Of a stretch of 15,474 bases of DNA, positions 1 through 5,357 are shown one piece after another. Numbering within the stretch: position 1 is the stretch's first letter; every line of letters starts with the position of its first letter. The translations under genes and the position numbers were made by a program. The notes under the pieces were generated by a model. It was not told the origin of the DNA, did not search any database, and saw only the letters and a program-made list of their open reading frames with translations. Origin of the DNA: an uncultured Bacteroidales bacterium (GTDB taxonomy: Bacteria; Bacteroidota; Bacteroidia; Bacteroidales; Paludibacteraceae); NCBI GenBank assembly GCA_937910305.1, contig CALEPS010000127.1:1-15474 (forward strand). The letters are read 5' to 3'.

Positions 1-21
1 CTCTTTAATAAATATCTTCAT
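1..21 (-). CDS. N-terminal codons of a leftward gene cut by the window edge
   Basis: An ATG on the minus strand at 21-19 begins a frame reading M-K-I-F-I-K-E before the window ends. It lies about 50 nt downstream of the predicted start of transcription from the promoter at 81-113, and a purine-rich AGAAGG lies just before it. Only seven codons are visible, so neither the product nor the reality of the gene can be judged from the protein. The promoter placement is the main support. Confidence 0.4.
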
Positions 22-37
22 GGCCTTCTCTATTTGG

Positions 38-69
38 CTTGTTCCTTTTCATGTGTCAAAAGGAACAAG
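38..69. promoter_or_regulatory. Perfect 12-bp inverted repeat in a 5' leader
   Basis: The arms are 38-49 and 58-69 (CTTGTTCCTTTT and its exact complement) around an 8-nt loop. The repeat starts only a few bases downstream of the transcription start predicted from the promoter at 81-113 and ends about 16 nt before the ATG at 21. No U-tract follows on either strand, so it is not a simple intrinsic terminator. It could be a leader hairpin controlling mRNA stability or translation, or a dyad operator for a dimeric repressor; the sequence does not decide between these. Confidence 0.6.
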
Positions 70-80
70 TTAAATCGGCC

Positions 81-113
81 GCAAAGGTACGCAAAAATTC
101 TGACATATGCAAG
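81..113 (-). promoter_or_regulatory. Bacteroidota sigma-ABfr promoter for the left-edge gene
   Basis: Read on the minus strand, a TTG element (CTTGCATATG, RC of 104-113) is followed after about 20 nt by TACCTTTG (RC of 82-89). This matches the Bacteroidota housekeeping consensus TTTG-N19-21-TAnnTTTG. The predicted start of transcription is near 74. Element spacing is identical to the promoters at 3351-3383 and 7260-7292, and the TGCATATG-type bases next to the -33 element are also shared. Confidence 0.75.
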
Positions 114-133
114 TTTTTCGGAGAAAAAGAGTT

Positions 134-163
134 AATGAATGAACGTTGAATGAATGAACGTTG
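134..163. repeat. Two-copy tandem 15-bp repeat
   Basis: The unit AATGAATGAACGTTG occurs at 134-148 and again, identically, at 149-163. It lies in the non-coding gap between the helicase stop codon (238) and the left-edge promoter. No function is evident. The remaining gap from 164 to 237 shows no convincing terminator. Confidence 0.8.
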
Positions 164-237
164 AACGAAATTAAGGGCACAAAAACGAGCCGGAGGTCTG
201 CGCCGAAAAGGGAAGAAGGATATTAGTCGATTAAGCC

Positions 238-2520
238 TTATTCAATCAAGCCTAATTTCTTGAGGCGGGCACGGATGGCACCGTACGTGCGGTTGAAGTC
301 TTTGGCTAATTGTGCGATGGGTGTGCCTTCCTGGAACAGTTCACGGAGACGAAGGTCATCTTCCGCCATCCAGCGTGCTCCCGCCTGAGAGGCGGATGGC
401 GATGAACTCGCGGACCTGTCTTGGGCGGGCTTGTCCTGTGCAGGCTTCTTACGCATCATTTTGATGAAATCCAAGAGATAAGACGAAGGCTTGCCTTCCT
501 CTAACATGTCGTGAATCATGGCTTCCAATGCCATGTCGTCTATCGCGTCCGGACGTATCTCGTTTTGGGCGGGAGCTTTCTTTTGTACTGTCGTTTTCGG
601 GGAGACCGTCTTTCGACTTTCGACTTTTGTCTTTCGACTCTTTCTCTCCTCCATGAGCGGCTGCAAATCGTCCATCGGAGCTACGAACGTATTGCGGGCT
701 TGGAGCAGCGATTCGGAGGAAGGTGCTTCTGTCTGGAGCAGCGATTGCATCAGATGAATCTTCTCGTGCAGGACTAAGAACAAGTCACTCAGCAGCGGCT
801 CAAAGTCCGACACATCGGCTTTGTTCTTGCTTCGGCAGGGATGGTCGGCTATCTTTTGTGCGACGGGCTCCATCAGCGGCACGAAATACCCGCACGCGGC
901 ATGCAGACGCTCACGCAAACGCGTCTTGTCGGCCGAAAGCAGCAGTTTGGTCAGTTGTGGCCGGAACCTATCGGCGACGCTCTGCCACTCGGTGAAAACG
1001 GGTTGCAGACCCTCCAAAAACGGCAGCGTCTCGGCATTGAACGACACTTTGGATGCCGCCATCCTGCGCATCTGGTCTATCAAAGAGAGCGTCCGATGGA
1101 AGTCAAAAAGCGCACTGAACAGTTGTATCTCGTATTCCTTGCGCGCCGTGGGAAGTGCCTGATTGACCGTCTCTACGGACGGCTGGCTGTCGGTATAACG
1201 CAGCACGGAAGGATCGTTGTCCAGTTCCACATAATCGAGTGGCGAAGACAGCACGATGCCTTCGAGCGTCCGGCACCTTGACAGCGCCACATACACCTGT
1301 CCGGCGGCAAAAGCACGTGCCGCGTCAATGATCACTTTGTCGAAGGTCAGACCCTGGCTTTTGTGGATCGTCACCGCCCACGCCAGCCGTAGCGGATACT
1401 GGGTGAAGGTACCTAAAATCTCCTCGTCTATCTTGCCCGTTTTCTCGTCCTCGCGGTAGCGGATATTCTCCCACACCATGCGCGTCACCTCGATGTCGCC
1501 GTCCTCACAACGCACGATGATCTTGTCGCTGTCAATCTCCGTGATCACGCCTATCTTGCCGTTGTAGAACCGCCGCGGCTTCTGGTCGTCGTTGCGCACA
1601 AACATCACCCGCGCACCGGTTTTGAGCGTCAGTTCTTCTTCCGTCGGGTAGATGTTGACCGGAAAATCTTTCTTGATTTCTGCGGTGAAAACACGCGGCT
1701 CGTCCGGCAGTTTGGCTAACTCGTGCTCGTTCAGTTCGTCCGCCAGGCGGTTGTGGGTCGTGAGGGTGATATGGAAGTCCTCGTCCGTGTTCCTGAACCG
1801 TGGATTGTACCGTGCGCTGAGTAATGCACGGCCCTGCGCTGTCAGCTGATTCTCACGCACTTCGTTCAGCAGTTGCACGAAAGTCCGGTCCTGTTGCCGG
1901 AAGACATGATCGAGCTCTACGTAAACCGGTTGCAGCTCCTTCATCACCTTCGCTTGGAAGAAATACGGTCCGTCGTAGTACTTCTTCATCGCCTCTTCGT
2001 CCTCTCCGCGTGTCACCACCGGCGAGAGTTGAAAGAGGTCGCCGATCATCACCACCTGCACGCCTCCGAACGGCTGATCCTTGCGGTATTTGTACCGCCG
2101 CAACACGGCGTCTATCGCGTCCAGCACATCCGCCCGAACCATACTGATCTCGTCGATCACCAGCATCTCCAGATGATAAATGAGGTTGCGTTTGCGCTGC
2201 GTAAGTCGCTGTTCTGCAAACAGTTGCTTGTATGACTGCGGTGTGGGGATGAGTGTCCGGACGGGCAGCTGAAAGAACGAATGAATGGTCATTCCTCCGG
2301 CATTGATGGCTGCCACGCCGGTTGGCGCGACCACTGCCATGTTCTTCGGCGTCTGTTCGCGCAGTTTCCGCAAGAACGTCGTCTTTCCCGTTCCCGCCTT
2401 GCCGGTGATGAACAGCGGCCGGTTGGTGTGCATCGCGAACTCCTCCGCCAGATAGTACGGCAGGGATGTGTTTGTATTTGAGGATGTTTCGGTCATGATT
2501 AGCTGCAAAAGTTTGCCCAT
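238..2520 (-). CDS. PIF1/RRM3-like superfamily 1B DNA helicase with C-terminal helix-turn-helix
   Basis: ATP-dependent DNA helicase of the PIF1/RecD-like group, expected to act on chromosomal DNA in replication or repair. Walker A (GKAGTGKT) is at residues 40-47, the DEAD-like Walker B (VIDEISM) at 121-127, and motif III (MIGDLFQLSPV) at 158-168. Further on lie AVTIHKSQGLTFDKV and VYVALSRCRTLEGI, the late helicase motifs. A middle helical region and a K/S/P/Q-rich linker (about 635-712) precede a C-terminal domain (about 715-760) that looks like a helix-turn-helix. The ATG used abuts the GNAT stop codon, with no intergenic base; an alternative ATG at codon 9 (MTETSS) would add a 24-nt gap. 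Last gene of the ogt-GNAT-helicase operon. Family assignment is secure, but the cellular job is inferred. Confidence 0.9.
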   Translation of the reverse strand: MGKLLQLIMTETSSNTNTSLPYYLAEEFAMHTNRPLFITGKAGTGKTTFLRKLREQTPKNMAVVAPTGVAAINAGGMTIHSFFQLPVRTLIPTPQSYKQLFAEQRLTQRKRNLIYHLEMLVIDEISMVRADVLDAIDAVLRRYKYRKDQPFGGVQVVMIGDLFQLSPVVTRGEDEEAMKKYYDGPYFFQAKVMKELQPVYVELDHVFRQQDRTFVQLLNEVRENQLTAQGRALLSARYNPRFRNTDEDFHITLTTHNRLADELNEHELAKLPDEPRVFTAEIKKDFPVNIYPTEEELTLKTGARVMFVRNDDQKPRRFYNGKIGVITEIDSDKIIVRCEDGDIEVTRMVWENIRYREDEKTGKIDEEILGTFTQYPLRLAWAVTIHKSQGLTFDKVIIDAARAFAAGQVYVALSRCRTLEGIVLSSPLDYVELDNDPSVLRYTDSQPSVETVNQALPTARKEYEIQLFSALFDFHRTLSLIDQMRRMAASKVSFNAETLPFLEGLQPVFTEWQSVADRFRPQLTKLLLSADKTRLRERLHAACGYFVPLMEPVAQKIADHPCRSKNKADVSDFEPLLSDLFLVLHEKIHLMQSLLQTEAPSSESLLQARNTFVAPMDDLQPLMEERKSRKTKVESRKTVSPKTTVQKKAPAQNEIRPDAIDDMALEAMIHDMLEEGKPSSYLLDFIKMMRKKPAQDKPAQDRSASSSPSASQAGARWMAEDDLRLRELFQEGTPIAQLAKDFNRTYGAIRARLKKLGLIE

Positions 2521-2832
2521 TTACGCCAGTACATCTTGGTATTCGTCGGTGCGGGTCAGCACTTTCTGCGCGTAGGAGCAGACAGGGATGATTTGGCGGT
2601 TGTTGGCGCGTGCGAAGTCCACGGCGGCAAGAACCATCTGACGGGCTATCCCTTTGCCTTCAAAGCCCTCAAAAACACGTGTGTGGTCAATAATCATCCG
2701 TTCGGGCGTAGGGCGGGAGTAGGTCATCTCGCCGACCTGTACCGGTTCGGTACATGCTCCTTCTTCCGTGGCTTGCAGCCACGCCTCGAAGATGCCGTTC
2801 TTTTCGGTCTCGTTGTGTTGAATGGTAATCAT
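2521..2832 (-). CDS. Short GNAT-family N-acetyltransferase (COG2388/YidJ-like)
   Basis: A 103-aa protein matching the short GNAT proteins of the COG2388 type. The acetyl-CoA pyrophosphate-binding loop is visible as EGFEGKGIARQMV around residues 55-67, followed by an alpha helix and the family signature ending in PVCSYAQKVL. Family members are presumed acyl-CoA-dependent acetyltransferases, but their substrates are unknown. Its ATG overlaps the ogt stop codon (ATGA, 2829-2832), implying translational coupling, and its stop codon touches the helicase ATG. A fragment of a second copy survives at 5242-5357, in the same order behind ogt, which suggests a lasting ogt-GNAT association. Confidence 0.85.
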   Translation of the reverse strand: MITIQHNETEKNGIFEAWLQATEEGACTEPVQVGEMTYSRPTPERMIIDHTRVFEGFEGKGIARQMVLAAVDFARANNRQIIPVCSYAQKVLTRTDEYQDVLA

Positions 2833-3305
2833 GGTTGCTCTATATTTAATAGTCGTTTCTTAATTTCTATGCCGTATTCGTAGCCGCCTAATTGGCCGTG
2901 TGCAGCGATGACGCGGTGGCAGGGAATGAGCAATGCGATGGGGTTGGCTCCAACGGCTTGTCCGACCGCTTGTGCCGAACGGCAACCCTCCATCCGGGCT
3001 ATCTCTCCGTAACTGATTGTTTTGCCGTAAGGAATGGTCAAAAGAGCCTGCCAGACGCACTGCTGAAATGCTGTGCCTTTGGGTCGGACTATAATCCGAC
3101 CGTCTGTCTTTCCGCCCATAACGGCGTTCTCCGTCTGCTTGCCTGCAAAATAATCGTCCAGCCATCGCTTTACTTCATCAAAGATATTGAGAGAAGAAGT
3201 TGTAGGCGTTTTCTCTTCCCCGAACCGCAGACCGGTTAGTGCTTCTTCGTCACTCTCTATGACGATAGTTCCCACGGGCGAGTTATATGTTGCGGAAAAC
3301 ACCAT
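2829..3305 (-). CDS. ogt: Methylated-DNA--[protein]-cysteine S-methyltransferase (O6-alkylguanine repair)
   Basis: Suicide repair protein that moves the alkyl group from O6-alkylguanine in DNA onto its own cysteine. In this 158-aa reading the PCHRV active-site motif is at residues 128-132, with the acceptor Cys129. The preceding helix-turn-helix includes SAQAVGQAVGANP, with Gln where many family members carry an arginine finger; I regard this as a natural variant. The usual IPYGKTISYGEIA segment comes before it. The frame stays open up to 3395, but I chose the ATG at 3305. The protein family begins there (FSATYNSPVGTI), the housekeeping promoter ends at 3351, and a 3395 start would lie upstream of that promoter. 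First gene of an operon with GNAT and helicase. Confidence 0.93.
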   Translation of the reverse strand: MVFSATYNSPVGTIVIESDEEALTGLRFGEEKTPTTSSLNIFDEVKRWLDDYFAGKQTENAVMGGKTDGRIIVRPKGTAFQQCVWQALLTIPYGKTISYGEIARMEGCRSAQAVGQAVGANPIALLIPCHRVIAAHGQLGGYEYGIEIKKRLLNIEQP

Positions 3306-3350
3306 CTTGGCCAATTTTAAGTGAATGATATCTATCTTCAAATAATCGCT

Positions 3351-3383
3351 GCAAAGGTACAAAAAATTCTCAATATATGCAAG
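3351..3383 (-). promoter_or_regulatory. Bacteroidota sigma-ABfr promoter of ogt
   Basis: Minus-strand TACCTTTG (RC of 3352-3359) with CTTGCATATATTGAG upstream (TTG at 3382-3380), a spacing of about 20 nt. Predicted transcription start near 3344, giving a leader of about 40 nt before the ogt ATG. The first copy of the 22-bp-period motif (3366-3373) sits inside the spacer of this promoter, so a protein bound there would compete with RNA polymerase. Confidence 0.8.
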
Positions 3384-3439
3384 AAAAATTCTCAATTTGC
3401 ATCAGAAAAATTCTCAAAGTAGTTAGTGGAAATTCTCAA
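3366..3439. repeat. Four copies of ATTCTCAA at an exact 22-bp period over the ogt promoter
   Basis: ATTCTCAA occurs at 3366-3373, 3388-3395, 3410-3417 and 3432-3439, start positions exactly 22 bp apart, each preceded by an A-run. A weak fifth version (6 of 8 bases) is at 3455-3462. A 22-bp step is about two helical turns, so all copies face the same side of the DNA. The first lies within the promoter and the rest upstream. Operator or activator array is the likely reading; the binding protein is unknown. Confidence 0.8.
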
Positions 3440-3502
3440 AGTACTGCAATTAGTACTCCCAACTATCAATCTTTTCCATTGCCGATTATTAAGATTTTTG
3501 CA

Positions 3503-3560
3503 CGGTATCTCGTTGGTATCCTGTCGGTCTATCGTCAGGTACGTGTCTCGTAGGTGTCGG
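3503..3560. repeat. Degenerate 11-15-bp repeat of the type CCNACGAGATA
   Basis: Read on the minus strand, the segment breaks into related units: CCTACGAGACACGTA, CCTGACGATAGA, CCGACAGGATA and CCAACGAGATA. Each begins CCnAC or CCnGAC and ends with an A-rich GATA-like tail. The copies are imperfect and of unequal length. It lies in the long spacer upstream of the ogt array and has no visible promoter or coding capacity. It may be a decayed tandem repeat. Confidence 0.45.
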
Positions 3561-3601
3561 CTTTAAAGAATTCTTATTTCGCATGGCTCAAACGATTATT
3601 T

Positions 3602-3716
3602 CTATGTTCGCCCTGCGAACTCGCGCGGCGCACTTACTCCTTGACTGTCCACCGGACACTCTGCGGTGCGCCTTAACCGCTCACTGTCTTCGGTCGGTCG
3701 GGAGACTGTTACATGA
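3602..3716. other. GC-rich element with nested inverted repeats in the intergenic spacer
   Basis: A GC-rich block within an otherwise AT-rich spacer. It contains a hairpin at 3606-3620 (GTTCGC/GCGAAC, 3-nt loop), a 7-bp pairing GGCGCAC (3627-3633) with GTGCGCC (3666-3672), and inside that TGTCC/GGACA (3646-3658). The region from 3602 to 3802 is also open on the minus strand, but its translation has no recognisable domain and is Arg/Ser/Pro-rich, as expected for non-coding GC-rich DNA. Candidate dispersed palindromic element or structured RNA at the end of the sigma operon. The roughly 490-bp gene-free stretch 3306-3798 is otherwise accounted for by the ogt promoter, the repeats and the terminator. 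Confidence 0.5.
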
Positions 3717-3743
3717 ATGAAGCATGGCGAAGCGTAGCAATAC

Positions 3744-3769
3744 AAAAAAACGTCCCGAAGGACGCTTTT
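3744..3769 (-). terminator. Intrinsic terminator of the sigma-factor operon
   Basis: On the minus strand: GCGTCC-TTCG-GGACG followed by a run of seven T (complement of 3744-3750). The stem is 3751-3755 with 3760-3764, closed by a very stable UUCG tetraloop. It begins about 30 nt downstream of the stop codon of the three-TM protein gene at 3799. Confidence 0.88.
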
Positions 3770-3798
3770 GAAGAAGATTTTTATGTGATATGTCAGAA

Positions 3799-4230
3799 TC
3801 ACTCTTTTGTCTCGTTGCTCTCTTCCTTCTTGCCGTATTTCTTATACAGACGCATCTCTACGAGGAAAGAGCAGAGCAGCCCGATGCCGATGCCGAAGGC
3901 GATGATGAGCCAGAAATAGATGCTCTTGGTTGCTGTGCCCGCCAGCCAGTCGATACATGCACCCAAGCCGATGCCGAGTAACACACAGGCTGCGCGGAGC
4001 GTGTTCAAATTGAAAGGTCCCATATTACGCGGCTGCTTCTTCGGTTCGTCAATGAGCAGTTTGGCGGTCTCTGCGTCCGTGTGGTTCTCAATAATGAGCT
4101 GCCGGATTTCTTTGTCTTTCGTCTTCTTATGCATAGAGGACCAAAAGGACATTACTACAGCTATGATAGGCAGACCAAAAATACAAATAATGGCTACGAT
4201 ACCAACAAAATTATCAGCTATATATTCCAT
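3799..4230 (-). CDS. Three-TM membrane protein of the ECF sigma locus (DUF6249-like)
   Basis: A 143-aa protein with hydrophobic segments at about 8-29, 76-97 and 103-126. A charged soluble loop (about 31-72, with a KTKDKEIRQLIIENHTD region) separates the first from the others. The tail is Lys/Glu-rich. The layout fits the DUF6249-type small membrane proteins found beside ECF sigma factors in Bacteroidota; I assign that family only tentatively. A separate promoter at 4300-4325, matching the sigma gene's own promoter, points to control by that sigma factor. A short out-of-frame leader ORF (ATG at 4259, 13 codons) overlaps the start and could affect translation. The terminator at 3744-3769 follows. 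Confidence 0.75.
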   Translation of the reverse strand: MEYIADNFVGIVAIICIFGLPIIAVVMSFWSSMHKKTKDKEIRQLIIENHTDAETAKLLIDEPKKQPRNMGPFNLNTLRAACVLLGIGLGACIDWLAGTATKSIYFWLIIAFGIGIGLLCSFLVEMRLYKKYGKKEESNETKE

Positions 4231-4299
4231 AATACTATATATTTTAATTGTTTAACCATGTTATTTTTGCGGGCTACCGGTCTGCCCTTCTATTTGTAT

Positions 4300-4325
4300 G
4301 ATACGCGGAATGCGGAAAGGTTACA
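4300..4325 (-). promoter_or_regulatory. ECF-type promoter upstream of the three-TM protein gene
   Basis: Minus strand: TGTAAC (RC of 4320-4325), a 15-nt spacer beginning CTTT, then GTATC (RC of 4300-4304). This matches the promoter in front of the sigma gene (5184-5209) in both elements, in spacer length and in the first four spacer bases. The TAA within TGTAAC is also the stop codon of the preceding 105-aa gene. Predicted transcription start near 4293, giving a leader of about 60 nt. Confidence 0.65.
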
Positions 4326-4638
4326 CTTCCGGCGAAAAATAATGCAAGCGTTGTGCCGCCAGACCAAGGACGGTAGCAACGGGGATGGCTATGCAAACGG
4401 TTTGCAGCTGCTCAGGCATTTCCGGCATAAAGACAAAGAGCGCATAGATATACACCACTACAGCGAGCGGCAGACCGAAACAGAGACCGAGCAGTTTAGC
4501 CCATTTGCGCAGGGTCTTGAGCCGCATATCACGGCGTACGGTGCGCATGACCTGACGGTTTATTTGCCCCACTGCCTTGTGGTGCTGTGCAGACTGCTCA
4601 AACAGCAGGTCTAATTCGTGATCAGTTATCGTTTCCAT
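4321..4638 (-). CDS. Two-TM protein, probable anti-sigma factor partner
   Basis: A 105-aa protein with a charged N-terminal cytoplasmic region (about 1-45, rich in Arg and His) followed by two hydrophobic segments at about 46-70 and 78-95. Its ATG lies inside the 3' end of the sigma gene (17-nt overlap, 4622-4638), so the two are translationally coupled. That position, plus the cytoplasmic helix-plus-membrane layout, is what one expects of a membrane anti-sigma factor. There is no recognisable ZAS or FecR domain, so the role is inference from context. Confidence 0.75.
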   Translation of the reverse strand: METITDHELDLLFEQSAQHHKAVGQINRQVMRTVRRDMRLKTLRKWAKLLGLCFGLPLAVVVYIYALFVFMPEMPEQLQTVCIAIPVATVLGLAAQRLHYFSPEV

Positions 4639-5173
4639 GTTCTATCTTTTTCTTCAGTCTTTCTCTGATGCGGAAGAGCCGCACCTTGATGTTGTTTTCC
4701 GTTTGTCCGAGCCGGCAGGCAATCTGTTGTAGCGGCACTCCTTCGTAATAATGCCATCGGATGATCTGTTGCTCTTGTTCCGGCAGTTGTGCTACTGCTT
4801 GCTCCAAGGTTTGCAGTTGCTGCTCCCGTTGCTCGTTGTATGTCTCATCCGCCACATCCGTTGTACATTGTGCATCGTCAAATCGTACTTCCCCTCGTCG
4901 TTTTTCTTTTTCCAGCAGGCGTAACCCGATATGATTAGCAATGGCAGTTACCCATGCGCCGAAATTGCCGCCTTGCCATGAAGCCAGTTGTTTGTAGGCT
5001 TGGATGAATGCCATTTGTGTCACTTCTGCGGCATCCTCTTCGTCATGCATCAAACGCACGGCAGCACTGTAAACCGGCAAAGAGTAGCGTTGCATCAGCA
5101 TCTCAAACGCCCGCGGATTGTTCTCGCGCAGCACTTGCCGGATCAGTTCTATATCGGATAAATTGTCGTTCAC
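4622..5173 (-). CDS. ECF-type RNA polymerase sigma-70 family factor
   Basis: Directs RNA polymerase to a small regulon, probably in answer to an envelope signal. The 183-aa protein has a sigma region 2 at about 22-90 (RAFEMLMQRYSLPVYSAA; DAAEVTQMAFIQAYKQLASW; FGAWVTAIANHIGLRLLEKEKRR) and a region 4 helix-turn-helix at about 123-173 (LPEQEQQIIRWHYYEGVPLQQIACRLGQTENNIKVRLFR). The acidic linker contains FDDAQCT, encoded by a 19-bp stretch that also occurs in the neighbouring glycosylase gene. The start is a GTG (5173-5171), which gives the full sigma-2 N-terminus and puts the predicted ECF promoter only a few bases upstream. The mRNA would thus be almost leaderless. Confidence 0.93.
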   Translation of the reverse strand: MNDNLSDIELIRQVLRENNPRAFEMLMQRYSLPVYSAAVRLMHDEEDAAEVTQMAFIQAYKQLASWQGGNFGAWVTAIANHIGLRLLEKEKRRGEVRFDDAQCTTDVADETYNEQREQQLQTLEQAVAQLPEQEQQIIRWHYYEGVPLQQIACRLGQTENNIKVRLFRIRERLKKKIEHGNDN

Positions 5174-5183
5174 CTACTGATAA

Positions 5184-5209
5184 GATACACAAATCCTCAA
5201 AAGGTTACA
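5184..5209 (-). promoter_or_regulatory. ECF-type autoregulatory promoter of the sigma gene
   Basis: Minus strand: TGTAAC (RC of 5204-5209), a 15-nt spacer beginning CTTT, and GTATC (RC of 5184-5188). The TGTAAC/GTA pattern with about 16-nt spacing is typical of ECF sigma promoters. The same two elements with the same spacer length occur at 4300-4325. Predicted transcription start near 5177, about 4 nt from the GTG start codon. Confidence 0.65.
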
Positions 5210-5241
5210 CCTCTAAAAGCATTTTATTGCATATAGAGATA

Positions 5242-5357
5242 TTTGCCCATTTACGCCAGGATGTCTTGGTATTCGTCGGTGCGGGTCAGGGTCGTTTTTT
5301 TATTTCTATGATGATAGTTCCCACGGGCGAGTTATATGTTGCGGTATAGAGGGTCAT
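5242..5357 (-). pseudogene. Deletion remnant of a second ogt-GNAT gene pair
   Basis: Three blocks of this segment match the intact ogt-GNAT-helicase operon in the same order. 5305-5344 matches the ogt start (3256-3295) with one difference. 5291-5310 matches the ogt end (2852-2871) with two. 5242-5289 matches the GNAT end and the first nine bases of the helicase gene (2512-2559) with about four. The first deletion removed 390 bp between two copies of TCTATG; the second removed most of GNAT. All coding differences are synonymous or Val/Ile swaps, so the copy diverged while functional. The leftover frame (ATG at 5357) gives about 23 residues starting MTLYTATYNSPVGT, then stops. Its ATG overlaps the glycosylase stop codon (ATGA, 5354-5357). 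Confidence 0.85.

Noticed and set aside
38..69. 12-bp inverted repeat as an intrinsic terminator
   Set aside because: No T-run follows it on either strand and it lies just after a promoter.
511..2481. Plus-strand ORFs opposite the helicase gene
   Set aside because: All are antisense shadows of a well-supported minus-strand coding region and show no domain.
3306..3395. Extended N-terminus for ogt
   Set aside because: The extra 30 codons lie over and upstream of the -7/-33 promoter, are AT-rich non-family sequence, and the family starts at 3305.
3366..3462. 22-bp arrays as CRISPR
   Set aside because: The whole period is only 22 bp with an 8-12-bp core, too short for repeat plus spacer, with no cas genes; both arrays lie on promoters.
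3602..3802. Minus-strand ORF of 66 codons
   Set aside because: It spans a strong terminator and a palindromic GC-rich block, has no domain, and sits directly behind the sigma operon end. Treated as non-coding.
4231..4259. Alternative upstream start for the three-TM protein
   Set aside because: The ATG at 4259 is in another frame and stops after 13 codons; it may be a leader peptide but not the gene start.
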